Shown: positions 49,967 to 58,812 of the stretch, piece after piece
Numbering within the stretch: position 1 is the stretch's first letter
Layout of the letters: the number at the start of each line of letters is the position of its first letter
Source: Pseudomonadota bacterium
GTDB lineage: Bacteria > Pseudomonadota > Gammaproteobacteria > Burkholderiales > Rhodocyclaceae
DNA: 64,000 bases
Assembly: GCA_018241725.1 (NCBI GenBank)
Contig: JAFEDI010000093.1
Location: 1 to 64,000 of the forward strand
Direction: 5' to 3'
Notes under the pieces: generated by a model
What the model saw: only the letters and a program-made list of their open reading frames with translations
Databases searched by the model: none
What the model was told of the DNA's origin: nothing
Program-made: the position numbers and the translations under genes

Positions 49967-50899
49967 ATGCGTATCGCCAACAACGTGACCGAACTGGTCG
50001 GCAACACCCCGCTGGTCAAACTTAATCGGCTGGCGCCCGCCAACGGCGCGACCCTCGCCCTCAAGCTGGAGTTCTTCAACCCCGCCCACAGCGTCAAGGA
50101 CCGCATCGCCGCGGCGATGCTTGACGCCGCCGAGGCGGCCGGCAAGATCCAGCCCAACACCATCATCCTCGAGCCCACCTCCGGCAACACCGGCATCGGC
50201 CTGGCGATGGTCTGTGCGGCGCGCGGCTACAAGTGTGCCTTCGTGATGCCCGAGACCATGAGCCGCGAGCGCAAGCTGCTGCTCAAAGCCTACGGCGCCG
50301 AGTTGATCCTCACCCCGGGCCCAGAAGGCATGCCCGGCGCACTGAAGAAGGCCGCCGAACTGGCCGCGGCCGACTCTCGCTACTTCATCCCGCAGCAGTT
50401 CGAGAACCCCGCCAACCCGGCCATCCACCGCAAGACCACGGCCGAGGAAATCTGGGCCGACACCGACGGCCAGGTGGACATCTTCGTGTCCGGCATCGGC
50501 ACCGGCGGCACCATCACCGGCGTCGGCGAAGTGCTCAAGGAGCGCAAGCCCGGCGTCAAGGTGATCGCCGTCGAACCCGCCGCCAGCCCGGTGCTGTCCG
50601 GCGGCCAGCGCGGCCCGCACCCGATCCAGGGGATCGGCGCCGGCTTCGTGCCGGCCATCCTCAACACCACGGTCTACGACGAGATCGTGCAGGTGCCCAA
50701 CGACGCAGCCCTCGACACCGCCCGCAGGCTCGCCACCGAGGAAGGCCTGCTGGTTGGCATCTCCTCCGGCGCCGCCGTGTGGGCCGCGCTGCAGGTCGCC
50801 GAGCGGCCGGAGAACGCTGGCAAGCTGGTGGTGGTGATCATCCCGTCCTTCGGCGAACGTTACCTGTCCACCGTGCTCTACCAGCACCTGGAAGTCTGA
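49967..50899 (+). CDS. cysK: Cysteine synthase (O-acetylserine sulfhydrylase)
   Basis: The enzyme makes cysteine from O-acetylserine and sulfide. The 310-residue PLP protein has the lysine in [14 protein letters not shown], the substrate loop [12 protein letters not shown] and the phosphate loop [12 protein letters not shown]. The strict CysK/CysM split cannot be judged from motifs alone, but the SGNTG loop and length favour CysK. GGAG precedes the ATG. Weak promoter-like words TTGAAA and TAGAAT (15 bp apart) lie upstream at 49896-49922. Confidence 0.92.
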   Translation: MRIANNVTELVGNTPLVKLNRLAPANGATLALKLEFFNPAHSVKDRIAAAMLDAAEAAGKIQPNTIILEPTSGNTGIGLAMVCAARGYKCAFVMPETMSRERKLLLKAYGAELILTPGPEGMPGALKKAAELAAADSRYFIPQQFENPANPAIHRKTTAEEIWADTDGQVDIFVSGIGTGGTITGVGEVLKERKPGVKVIAVEPAASPVLSGGQRGPHPIQGIGAGFVPAILNTTVYDEIVQVPNDAALDTARRLATEEGLLVGISSGAAVWAALQVAERPENAGKLVVVIIPSFGERYLSTVLYQHLEV

Positions 50900-50924
50900 T
50901 CCTTCACTTCAGCGAGACCCCGGC

Positions 50925-52079
50925 TTGACGACCTTCGACTTCAACACCGGCCCCCAGCGGGCCGGCTCCGACAGCATCAAGTGGCGGCGCTATGCCGGCC
51001 GCGACGTGATTCCGATGTGGGTGGCGGACATGGACTTCTCCGCCCCGCCGGCGGTGCTGGAAGCCCTCCACGCACGCATCGACCATGGGGTGTTCGGCTA
51101 TGCCGACCCGTGGCCCAGCGTTGCCGAGGCGGTCATCGAAGGCATTGCCCGCGACCACGCCTGGCGGATCAAGCCGGAGTGGCTGGTGTGGCTGCCGGGG
51201 GTCGTCACCGGCTTCAACGTCGCGGTGCGCGCGGTTGGCCAGCCGGGCGACGGGGTGTTCACCGCCACACCGGTCTATCCGCCCTTTCTGCACGCACCGG
51301 GCAATTTCGAGCAGCGCCTGGTCACCACGCCGCTGGTCCAGCATGGCGCGCGCTGGGAATGGGACTGGAGCCGCACCGAAGCCGCGGTGGCCGACGGCGT
51401 GCGTCTGTTCATGCTGTGCAATCCGCACAACCCGGTCGGCCGCGTCTTCGACCGGGACGAACTCGGCCGCATCGCCGCGCTGGCCGAACGCCACAACCTC
51501 GTGATCTGCTCCGACGAGATCCACTGTGGCCTTGTCCTCGATCCTGCCAAGCCGCACATTCCCGTCGCAGCCCTCGACGAGTCCGTGGCGAAGCGCACCA
51601 TCACGCTGATGGCGCCATCCAAGACCTGGAACATCCCGGCCCTGTACTGCGCCTTCGCGATCATCCCCGACGCAGGCCTGCGCGCCCGCTACAAGCGCGC
51701 GATGGCCGGCATCGTGCCACACGTCAATGTGCTCGGGCTGGCCGCCACCGAAGTGGCCTACCGGGACTGCGGCCCGTGGCGGGAGGCGCTGATTGGTACC
51801 CTGCGCGCCAATGCAGCACGCGTCGTAGACGTCATCAACCGCCTGCCAGGCCTGGCCACCACGCCCGTCGAAGCCACCTATCTGGCGTGGATCGACTGCC
51901 GTGAATTCCTCGCCGCCCGCGGCATTGCCAACGCTGCATCCTTCTTCGAGGCCGCCGGCGTCGGCCTGTCCGACGGCAAGGATTTCGGGTTGCCGGGCTT
52001 CGTGCGCCTCAACTTCGGCTGCCCGCCGTCCCGCCTGGAGGAAGGCCTGGCACGCATCCGCCGCGCAGCCATTTCCTGA
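50925..52079 (+). CDS. patB: PatB/MalY-family C-S lyase (cystathionine beta-lyase-like)
   Basis: A 384-residue fold-type I PLP enzyme that cleaves C-S bonds in cystathionine or cysteine. MWVADMDFSAPPAVLEAL and the PLP lysine in MAPSKTWNIPAL are family motifs; CSDEIHCGLVLD carries the PLP aspartate. The start is a TTG at 50925 with no strong ribosome binding site. It follows cysK by 25 nt and ends 78 nt before hoxF. CysK and this enzyme catalyse opposing steps around cysteine. Confidence 0.88.
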   Translation: MTTFDFNTGPQRAGSDSIKWRRYAGRDVIPMWVADMDFSAPPAVLEALHARIDHGVFGYADPWPSVAEAVIEGIARDHAWRIKPEWLVWLPGVVTGFNVAVRAVGQPGDGVFTATPVYPPFLHAPGNFEQRLVTTPLVQHGARWEWDWSRTEAAVADGVRLFMLCNPHNPVGRVFDRDELGRIAALAERHNLVICSDEIHCGLVLDPAKPHIPVAALDESVAKRTITLMAPSKTWNIPALYCAFAIIPDAGLRARYKRAMAGIVPHVNVLGLAATEVAYRDCGPWREALIGTLRANAARVVDVINRLPGLATTPVEATYLAWIDCREFLAARGIANAASFFEAAGVGLSDGKDFGLPGFVRLNFGCPPSRLEEGLARIRRAAIS

Positions 52080-52157
52080 GTTTCATGATCTAACGCAAGA
52101 ATCCCGGCTTCCCGGCGCGCATACTTTGTGCGTTGCCACCTGCAGCCGGAGGTTCTT

Positions 52158-53969
52158 GTGAGTGCTCTCCCTGCCACCCCGACCGCCGCCCTCGACGGCG
52201 TTCTTCAGCGCCACGGCCACTGCCCGACCGAATTGCTGCAGATCCTGATCGAAGCTCAGGATCTCGAAGGTTGGCTGCCGGCCCAAACCCTCACCCATAT
52301 CGCCCAATCGCTGCACATCCCGCGCAGCCGGGTCGAAGGGGTCGCCGGCTTCTACAGTTTTCTCTACACCCAGCCAGTCGGCCGCTACCGGGTGCTGTTC
52401 TCGGACAACATCACCGACCGCATGCTCGGCAATACCGAGCTGATGGATGCCCTGTGCCGCAAGCTGTGGATCGAGCCCGGCAAGCTGTCGGAGGACGGTC
52501 TGGTGAGCATCGCCACCACCTCCTGCACCGGCCTCTGCGACCAGGGGCCGGCCATGCTGGTCAATGGCCGTGCGATCGGCCAGCTGACCCACCGGCGCAT
52601 CAACGAAATCGCCGAGATGATCCGCCAGCAGCGCCCTCTCGAGCTGTGGCCCGCCGAGTATTTCCAGATCGGCGACAACATCCGCCGCAAGGACAGCCTG
52701 CTCAACCTGGACATGAAGCCTGGCGCGGCGCTGGCCGCCGTCATTGAGCTGGGCCGCGAAGGCTGGCTTCAGGAAGTGCAGAAATCCAACCTTCGCGGCC
52801 GCGGCGGCGCCGGCTTCGCCACGGCGGTCAAATGGGCCAGCGCCCGCAATGCGTCGGGCGAGCCCAAGATCATCGTCTGCAATGCCGACGAAGGCGAGCC
52901 TGGTACCTTCAAGGACCGCGTGCTGCTCAACAGCTACGCCGACCTGGTCTTCGAAGGCATGACGCTGGCCGCCTGGGCGGTCGGTGCGTCGGAAGGTTTC
53001 CTGTACCTGCGCGGCGAGTACCGCTACCTGATGCCACAGCTGGAGGCCGTGCTGACCCGCCGTCGTGAGGCCGGTCTGCTCGGCCACCACATCCTGCACG
53101 AGCCTTGCTTCGACTTCGACATCCGCATCCACCTGGGCGCCGGCGCCTACGTGTGCGGCGAGGAAACGGCTCTGATCGAATCCCTCGAAGGCAAGCGCGG
53201 CACGCCACGGATCCGCCCGCCCTTCCCGGTCACCAAGGGCTACCTGGGCCGCCCGACGGTGGTGAACAACGTCGAAACCCTGGCCAAGACCTGCCTGATT
53301 GCCCTCGCTGGCGGCGAAGCCTTCGCCGCCAGTGGCACCGCCCAGTCGGCCGGCACCAAGCTACTGTCCATCTCCGGCGACTGCGCTGAACCGGGCATCT
53401 ACGAATATCCCTTCGGCGTGCCCATCGCGCGCATCCTCGAAGACTGCGGCGCCAGCGACACCCAGGCCGTGCAAGTGGGTGGCGCATCCGGCGTGTGCCT
53501 GGCCGGCTACGAGTTCCAGCGCCGTATCGCCTACGAGGACGTGCCCACCGCCGGCGCTTTCATGATCTTCGACGGCAGCCGCGACCTCTTCGACGTGGCC
53601 CGTGCCTTCGTGCATTTCTTTGCCCACGAGAGCTGCGGCTTCTGCACTCCGTGCCGGGTCGGCACCTCGCTGCTGCAGGGCTTCATGGACAAACTCGCCG
53701 ACGGCCATGGCGCCAAGGCCGATCTGGCCGACATCGACTGGCTCGACCGCCTGCTGAAGAACGCCAGCCACTGCGGCCTCGGCAGCGCCGCACCCAATCC
53801 GGTCATCGACACACTGCAGAAATTCCGCCCGGCCTACGAGCGGCGGCTGGTGTCCCTCGACTTCGAGCCGGCCTTCGACCTCGACGCCGCGCTGGCCGAA
53901 GCCCGCCAGCTCACCGCCCGCGATGACCCCGGCGCCCACCTGCACACTCACGAGGAAGAAGAAAAATGA
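52158..53969 (+). CDS. hoxF: NAD-reducing hydrogenase diaphorase subunit HoxF
   Basis: HoxF carries the FMN and NAD site of the soluble [NiFe] hydrogenase. I use the GTG at 52158 with GGAGG 5-6 nt upstream, giving 603 residues, close to Cupriavidus HoxF. Residues about 1-165 are a NuoE-like domain; its second Cys pair (TSCTGLCDQGP) is present, but the first pair is not seen. The NuoF-like part has RGRGGAGFATAVKW and DEGEPGTFKDR (FMN), GAGAYVCGEETALIESLEG (NAD) and ESCGFCTPCRVGT plus HCGLG ([4Fe-4S]). hoxU overlaps its end by 4 nt. Confidence 0.96.
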   Translation: MSALPATPTAALDGVLQRHGHCPTELLQILIEAQDLEGWLPAQTLTHIAQSLHIPRSRVEGVAGFYSFLYTQPVGRYRVLFSDNITDRMLGNTELMDALCRKLWIEPGKLSEDGLVSIATTSCTGLCDQGPAMLVNGRAIGQLTHRRINEIAEMIRQQRPLELWPAEYFQIGDNIRRKDSLLNLDMKPGAALAAVIELGREGWLQEVQKSNLRGRGGAGFATAVKWASARNASGEPKIIVCNADEGEPGTFKDRVLLNSYADLVFEGMTLAAWAVGASEGFLYLRGEYRYLMPQLEAVLTRRREAGLLGHHILHEPCFDFDIRIHLGAGAYVCGEETALIESLEGKRGTPRIRPPFPVTKGYLGRPTVVNNVETLAKTCLIALAGGEAFAASGTAQSAGTKLLSISGDCAEPGIYEYPFGVPIARILEDCGASDTQAVQVGGASGVCLAGYEFQRRIAYEDVPTAGAFMIFDGSRDLFDVARAFVHFFAHESCGFCTPCRVGTSLLQGFMDKLADGHGAKADLADIDWLDRLLKNASHCGLGSAAPNPVIDTLQKFRPAYERRLVSLDFEPAFDLDAALAEARQLTARDDPGAHLHTHEEEEK

Positions 53970-54673
53970 CAAAGCAGTTTCTCCTCGACGGCCAGCCGGT
54001 TCCCTTCGAGGACGGCCAGACCATCCTCGAAGCGGCCCGCAAGGCCGGCCATTACATCCCCAGCCTGTGCTGGCACCAGGATTTTCCGCCGCACGGCAGC
54101 TGCAAGCTATGCATCGTCAAGGCCGCCGGCCGCCACGTGTCCGCCTGCGCGACACCAGCCAAGGAAGGCTGGGAAGTGGAGAGCAACACCCCGGAGATGA
54201 ACGGCGAACGACGCGGCCTACTGCAGATGCTGTTCGTCGAGGGCAACCACTTCTGCCCGTCCTGCGAGAAGAGCGGCAACTGCGAACTGCAGGCCCTCGG
54301 CTACGAGTACGAGATGCTCACCCCGCGCTTCCGCCACTTCTTCCCGGAACGCCCGGTGGATGCCTCCCACCCGGACATGCTGCTCGACTTCAACCGCTGC
54401 ATCTTCTGCGAACTATGCGTGCGCGCCAGCCGAGACGTGGACGGCAAGTCGGTGTTCGCACTGACCGGGCGCGGCATCCACAAGCACCTGACAGTCAATG
54501 CGGAATCCGGCCGGCTGGCCGACACGGACTTCTCCAAGGATGATCTGGCCGCCCGCATCTGCCCGGTCGGCGTGATCCTGCCCAAGGGCCGCGGCTTCAC
54601 GGTACCGATCGGCGAGCGGACCTTCGACACCGAGACGATCCGCAGCCGGACGCTGAAGGAGGAGAAATCATGA
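53966..54673 (+). CDS. hoxU: NAD-reducing hydrogenase diaphorase subunit HoxU
   Basis: HoxU relays electrons between HoxY and HoxF. At 235 residues it has family length. The N-terminal [2Fe-2S] ferredoxin region is seen as YIPSLCWHQDFPPHGSCKLC and a later SACATPA. The His-Cys3 [4Fe-4S] motif reads NHFCPSCEKSGNCELQALGYE, and the second [4Fe-4S] motif is CIFCELCVRA with a distal CPVG. Both its ends overlap neighbouring hox genes by 4 nt. Confidence 0.96.
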   Translation: MTKQFLLDGQPVPFEDGQTILEAARKAGHYIPSLCWHQDFPPHGSCKLCIVKAAGRHVSACATPAKEGWEVESNTPEMNGERRGLLQMLFVEGNHFCPSCEKSGNCELQALGYEYEMLTPRFRHFFPERPVDASHPDMLLDFNRCIFCELCVRASRDVDGKSVFALTGRGIHKHLTVNAESGRLADTDFSKDDLAARICPVGVILPKGRGFTVPIGERTFDTETIRSRTLKEEKS

Positions 54674-55227
54674 GCCCGGCTCCTGCCCCTGCCCGCAAGC
54701 TGCGCGTTGCCACCACCTCGCTGGCCGGCTGCTTCGGCTGCCACATGTCCTTCCTGGACATCGACGAGCACCTCTTCGAACTGGTCGAGTTGGTCGAGTT
54801 CGACCGCTCGCCGCTGACCGACATCAAGGACGTCGGCCCCTGCGATATCGGCCTCATCGAAGGCGGGGTCTGCAACGCCGAAAATGTCCACGTCCTGCGC
54901 GAGTTCCGCCGCCACTGCAAGACCCTGATCGCCCTCGGTGCCTGTGCGGTCAATGGCGGCCTGCCGGCCCAGCGCAACCACCTGCCGCTGTCCGAATGCC
55001 TGCGTGAGGTCTACCAGTTCCGCCCCGGCCTCGATAACGGGCAGATCCCCAACGACCCGGAGCTGCCGCTGCCCCTCGACAAAGTGCGGCCGATCCACGA
55101 GGTGGTCCGCGTCGATTACTTCCTGCCCGGCTGCCCACCGTCCGGCCCGGCAATCTGGAAGTTCCTCACCGACCTGATAGCCGGCCGTACACCGCGGCTC
55201 GCCAACGGACTGCTGCATTACGACTGA
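54670..55227 (+). CDS. hoxY: NAD-reducing hydrogenase small subunit HoxY
   Basis: HoxY is the small hydrogenase subunit with the proximal [4Fe-4S] cluster. The 185-residue protein shows SLAGCFGCHMSFLDIDE, IEGGVCNAEN, LGACAVNGGLPAQRN and FLPGCPPSGPAIW, which carry the cluster cysteines. There is no Tat signal, so it is cytoplasmic. hoxH follows after 10 nt. Confidence 0.96.
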   Translation: MSPAPAPARKLRVATTSLAGCFGCHMSFLDIDEHLFELVELVEFDRSPLTDIKDVGPCDIGLIEGGVCNAENVHVLREFRRHCKTLIALGACAVNGGLPAQRNHLPLSECLREVYQFRPGLDNGQIPNDPELPLPLDKVRPIHEVVRVDYFLPGCPPSGPAIWKFLTDLIAGRTPRLANGLLHYD

Positions 55228-55237
55228 GGTTCGCACC

Positions 55238-56704
55238 ATGAGCTTCGAACTGGAAACCGCCACTAATCGGGAGAGCCTGCGCCGGGTCGCCATCGACCCC
55301 GTGTCGCGGGTCGAAGGCCACGGCAAAGTCACACTGCTGCTCGACAACGCCGGTCATGTGAAAGAAGCCCGGCTGCATATCGTCGAATTCCGCGGCTTCG
55401 AGAAATTCATCCAGGGCCGCCCTTACTGGGAAGTGCCGGTCATGGTGCAGCGCCTGTGCGGCATCTGCCCGGTCAGCCACCACCTGGCTGCGTCCAAGGC
55501 CCTGGACCCGGTGGTGGGTGCCACACAGATCACGCCCACGGCCGAGAAGGTCCGTCGCTTGATGCACTATGGGCAGATCCTGCAATCCCACGCGCTGCAC
55601 TTCTTCCATCTGTCCTCACCGGACCTGCTGTTCGGCTTCGAGTCGCCGGTCCACCAGCGCAACATTGTCGGCGTCGCAGCCGCCTATCCCCACGTGGCGA
55701 AGGAAGGCGTGCTGCTGCGCAAGTTCGGACAGGAGGTCATCCGCGTCACCGCCGGCAAACGCGTACATGGCACTGGCGCGATCCCCGGAGGGGTGAACAA
55801 ATCGGTTAGCGCAGCCGACCGCGACCTGCTGCGCAAGGACGCCGATCAGGTCGTCAGCTGGAGCCGTGACGCAGTGCACCTCGCACGCCGCCTGCACGAG
55901 AGCAACAGCCCGCTGTACGACGAGTTCGGCCTGTTTCGCAGCCACCTGTTCAGCCTAGTGCGGGCCGACGGAGCGATGGATCTCTACGACGGCCACCTGC
56001 GCCTGCGCGATGCCCGCGGCCAGATCGTCCGCGACAACATGCCCTGCACCGACTACGAGCAGCACATCGTCGAGGAAGTGAAGCCATGGAGCTACATGAA
56101 GTTTCCCTTCATTCGCGAGCTGGGCCCGGCCAAAGGCTGGTACAAGGTCGGCCCACTGGCCCGGGTGCAGAACTGCGACTTCATTCCCAGCCCGCTGGCC
56201 GAGGCTGAACGCCAGGACTTCATCGCCCGTGGCGACGGCGAACCAATACACGCACCGCTGGCCTACCACTGGGCGCGCATGATCGAGATGCTTCACGCCG
56301 CCGAAGTGGTGCGCGATCTGCTGGACGACCCGGACCTGCTGTCCGACGATCGCCTCACCAGCGGCCCGAAGGGACGCGAAGGGGTCGGCATCATCGAGGC
56401 GCCGCGCGGCACGCTGATCCACCACTACCGCGTCGGCGAGGACGACCTGATCAGCTACTGCAATCTGATCGTATCCACCACCCACAACAACCAGGCCATG
56501 AACGAGGCTGTGCGCCAGGTAGCCCGCCGCTACCTGGATGGGCGCCAGCTCACCGAAGGCTTGCTGAACCACATCGAGGTGGCAATCCGTGCCTTCGACC
56601 CTTGCCTGTCCTGCGCCACCCACGCGCTTGGCAAGATGCCGCTGGCCGTCGAGTTGGTGGACGAACACGGGCAACTGGTGGATCGGGCCGTCAGTGGAGG
56701 GTGA
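55238..56704 (+). CDS. hoxH: NAD-reducing hydrogenase large subunit HoxH
   Basis: HoxH binds the NiFe(CN)2CO centre. The 488-residue precursor equals the Cupriavidus length. Nickel ligands are RLCGICPVSHH near residue 72 and DPCLSCATHALG near the end. The C-terminal extension after the cleavage His (ALGKMPLAVELVDEHGQL...) is about 25 residues and is removed by the protease HoxW. hypA-F maturation genes are not in the window. Confidence 0.97.
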   Translation: MSFELETATNRESLRRVAIDPVSRVEGHGKVTLLLDNAGHVKEARLHIVEFRGFEKFIQGRPYWEVPVMVQRLCGICPVSHHLAASKALDPVVGATQITPTAEKVRRLMHYGQILQSHALHFFHLSSPDLLFGFESPVHQRNIVGVAAAYPHVAKEGVLLRKFGQEVIRVTAGKRVHGTGAIPGGVNKSVSAADRDLLRKDADQVVSWSRDAVHLARRLHESNSPLYDEFGLFRSHLFSLVRADGAMDLYDGHLRLRDARGQIVRDNMPCTDYEQHIVEEVKPWSYMKFPFIRELGPAKGWYKVGPLARVQNCDFIPSPLAEAERQDFIARGDGEPIHAPLAYHWARMIEMLHAAEVVRDLLDDPDLLSDDRLTSGPKGREGVGIIEAPRGTLIHHYRVGEDDLISYCNLIVSTTHNNQAMNEAVRQVARRYLDGRQLTEGLLNHIEVAIRAFDPCLSCATHALGKMPLAVELVDEHGQLVDRAVSGG

Positions 56705-56708
56705 GCAA

Positions 56709-57173
56709 TTGCGACTGGTTATCTTCGCCGTCGGCAACCCGTCACGGGGCGACGACGCCCTCGGCCCGATCTTGATGGCCGAACTGGAAAGCTGGAATCT
56801 GCCTGACCTGCGCCTGGTCGGCGACTTCCAGCTGCAGATTGAGCATGCCCTCGACCTGGACGACCGGGATCTGGCGCTGTTCATCGACGCAGGCACGGGT
56901 ACGCCGGCGCCGTTCTCGTTCCAGGAGATCCGCCCCGCTCCTGACCACTCGATCACATCCCACGCGCTGTCGCCGGAGGCTGTCCTGTACGTATATGGGG
57001 AAATCCGCCGGCCACCGCCACCGGCCTTCGTGCTGTGCGTGCGAGGTGAGGATTTCCGGCTCGGCGAAGGCTTGAGTCAGGCAGCCAAGTTACATCTGGC
57101 AGCAGGCCGGCATCACCTGCAGGCCTGCCTGGCCAGCGCCGACGCGGAGCACTGGCGGCAGCTGACGGGCTAG
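56709..57173 (+). CDS. hoxW: HoxH maturation endopeptidase HoxW
   Basis: HoxW cuts the C-terminal peptide of HoxH after nickel insertion. I use the TTG at 56709, with GGAGG about 7 nt upstream, 4 nt after the hoxH stop; this gives 154 residues. The signature AVGNPSRGDDALGPIL with the nickel-sensing Asp is present, as is a His (TSHALSPE) of the active region. The longer frame to the left runs inside hoxH. No hoxI follows. Confidence 0.92.
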   Translation: MRLVIFAVGNPSRGDDALGPILMAELESWNLPDLRLVGDFQLQIEHALDLDDRDLALFIDAGTGTPAPFSFQEIRPAPDHSITSHALSPEAVLYVYGEIRRPPPPAFVLCVRGEDFRLGEGLSQAAKLHLAAGRHHLQACLASADAEHWRQLTG

Positions 57174-57195
57174 CGGAAGTTTCAGGAAAAGATGA

Positions 57196-57714
57196 TCAAG
57201 TACCGGTCTGCAGCGTGGCAGCTTCCCGCCGGCCCGCATATTCACGGATGAGCACGGCGATCGCCCGCGCAGTTTCGTCGGGCAGAACGACACTGCCGCG
57301 TAACTGGGCAGCCAGGATCAGGGTGCCTCCGTCATTCTTGCCGCGGCAGTCACGCACCAGCAGCAACTGGTCGCAGGGCACTTCGTGCCAAGCGGGCGAA
57401 CGCGTGTCGATGGCGATGCTCAACGCATCCTTCGTGGAGGCCAGCCAGCCACGGATTTCATCGGCGAAGGCGGCGCAGGACAACACCCGTTCCGACTCGC
57501 CGCAACGGCCAAAACCGCTTGCCCACACCAACTCCTCCTGAAGGCTGGAGCCATCCGGATGCAATACCCCGATAGCGATCCGTTCCGCATCAAGGGCGCG
57601 CAGCAACTGCCGCAGCGCGCGCAGGCTGGCGAAGCGCGCATCGTTCAGATGACGCACCAGCGCCGCCCCGGTAATGGCCGCTTCGGTCACAAGGTCACCC
57701 ACGGGCAACCTCAT
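57196..57714 (-). CDS. Unrecognised 172-residue protein convergent with hoxW
   Basis: A soluble protein without signal or membrane helix. It has an N-terminal helical part (LVRHLNDARFASLRALRQLLRALDAERIAIGVLHPDG) and cysteines at about 71, 80, 114 and 124. The spacing does not fit a classic zinc or FeS motif. The IAIGVLHPDGS and LILAAQLRG strands could form a GAF-like fold, but this is a guess. It converges on hoxW with a 22-nt gap, so it is not in the hox operon. The start could be later (TTG or GTG within six codons). Confidence 0.6.
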   Translation of the reverse strand: MRLPVGDLVTEAAITGAALVRHLNDARFASLRALRQLLRALDAERIAIGVLHPDGSSLQEELVWASGFGRCGESERVLSCAAFADEIRGWLASTKDALSIAIDTRSPAWHEVPCDQLLLVRDCRGKNDGGTLILAAQLRGSVVLPDETARAIAVLIREYAGRREAATLQTGT

Positions 57715-57723
57715 CTGACAGGT

Positions 57724-57828
57724 TCATCGATTCCCCTGGCTAAACATATCGGCCACGGCCCGACCCGGTCCGTAGCGCTTGGCCTGCCCCCGGCTGAAGG
57801 TGGACAGACGCGGGAGGGATGGCAACAT
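57724..57828 (-). CDS. Possible 34-residue basic peptide
   Basis: An open frame starting MLPSLPRLSTFSRGQAKRY and ending FSQGNR, with a strong GGAGGG about 6 nt before its ATG. It ends 9 nt before the 172-residue gene, so it could be a leader peptide or a small first gene of that operon. The A/T-rich sequence just upstream (57841-57900) could hold the promoter. Small size makes this uncertain. Confidence 0.4.
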   Translation of the reverse strand: MLPSLPRLSTFSRGQAKRYGPGRAVADMFSQGNR

Positions 57829-58112
57829 CAAAGCCCTCCATTAACGACAAAAGCATAAACATGAAATATATCATTTTCGTTAAATTCTACCGCACAATGG
57901 AAATTGTCACATAAGATCCTGACATATACATCCCCTTTCCGCGGTCAAACGTCGACACCATCACAGCATGGCCGCATATGGCGCGCCATACCTTGACTGA
58001 TTTCAATTTCGGACAAATAGGATGGAATCCGGTTCCGGGCATCGACCACCGGAAACACGCAGTCGGGCCGCCTCCTCTGCCCGTCCGCCGATGTCCACCG
58101 GACAGCAGCACC
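57829..58112. other. Non-coding gap upstream of the 172-residue gene
   Basis: About 285 bp without a supported gene. The part at 57841-57900 is A/T-rich (ATATATCATTTTCG, TTAAATTC) and is the likely promoter region for the leftward genes. I see no further repeat or RNA motif here. Confidence 0.4.
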
Positions 58113-58154
58113 AAAAAGATCGGCCCCGACAGCACTGGTCTGCCGGGGCCGATC
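58113..58154 (-). terminator. Rho-independent terminator of the HTH-REC gene
   Basis: On the minus strand GATCGGCCCCG pairs with CGGGGCCGATC (11 bp) around a 15-nt loop that can pair internally (CAG/CTG). It is followed by TTTTT. It lies about 30 nt past the stop of the HTH-receiver gene. Confidence 0.9.
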
Positions 58155-58185
58155 GATTTCTCTACTGAGAATTGCCCGAGAGCGC

Positions 58186-58812
58186 TCAGGCTCCTCGCAC
58201 GCGCCGCTGCAAGGCCATGATCTTGGCCTGCACGTAGCCCTTGAGCTCACGGAACGGCACCGGCTTCGAATACAGGATGACGTCCGGAGGCAACCCGCCC
58301 TGTTCGGCAATGTCTTCATCGGTCAGGCCGCTGACCACTACGATGTCGAGATCCTGCAGTTGCGGATCTGCACGCAAGCGGCGGATCATCTCGAAACCAT
58401 CGATGCCGGGCATGCGCAGGTCGGTGATCAACAGATCCGGCGCCTCGCGGCCGATCTCGAGCAGACCGTCAATGCCGCTGGAAACCAGACGCACCTGAAG
58501 AGGCAGGCCCCACGACGTGAAGGTATGCTCGTACAGCTTCTGCAAGATACGGTCATCCTCGGCAACCAGGACCAGCAAGGAATTACCCGGTGCCCGAGTC
58601 TGCCCCCCCTGCCCGCCTCCCGCCATCGCGCGGGCCCGGAACTCCTCGATGGAGCTCACCCGAATCCGGCGATGCCCCCCTGCAGTCTTCCAGCCCTCAA
58701 GTTGGCCGTTCTCGACCATCTGCTGAACGGTCCCCAAGGACAAACCCAGGCGCTGGGCAGCTTCGGAGGTACTGCAATATTCCTTTTCAGGAGAGTCGGG
58801 CGTGGCGGCCAT
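58186..58812 (-). CDS. Response regulator with N-terminal excisionase/MerR-like HTH and C-terminal receiver
   Basis: A 208-residue protein with the usual domain order reversed. Residues about 12-55 (CSTSEAAQRLGLSLGTVQQMVENGQLEGWKTAGGHRRI) are a winged helix of the excisionase/BldC/MerR type. After a Gly/Gln linker, residues about 78-200 are a receiver: acidic pair AEDD, phosphoacceptor D131 in LLITDLRMPGIDG, Thr/Ser-like VVSG, and Lys in LYSKPV. All receiver residues are kept. The cognate kinase is probably the divergent membrane kinase. A TTG start 33 nt upstream is possible. Confidence 0.85.
   Translation of the reverse strand: MAATPDSPEKEYCSTSEAAQRLGLSLGTVQQMVENGQLEGWKTAGGHRRIRVSSIEEFRARAMAGGGQGGQTRAPGNSLLVLVAEDDRILQKLYEHTFTSWGLPLQVRLVSSGIDGLLEIGREAPDLLITDLRMPGIDGFEMIRRLRADPQLQDLDIVVVSGLTDEDIAEQGGLPPDVILYSKPVPFRELKGYVQAKIMALQRRVRGA

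Noticed and set aside
52080-52157. sigma54 promoter upstream of hoxF
   Set aside because: The Cupriavidus hox promoter is sigma54-dependent, but I find no GG-N10-GC element with acceptable flanks in this 78-bp gap.
58113-58154. Long hairpin considered as a small RNA or attachment site
   Set aside because: The TTTTT on the minus strand, right after the stop of the HTH-receiver gene, makes a terminator the simple explanation.
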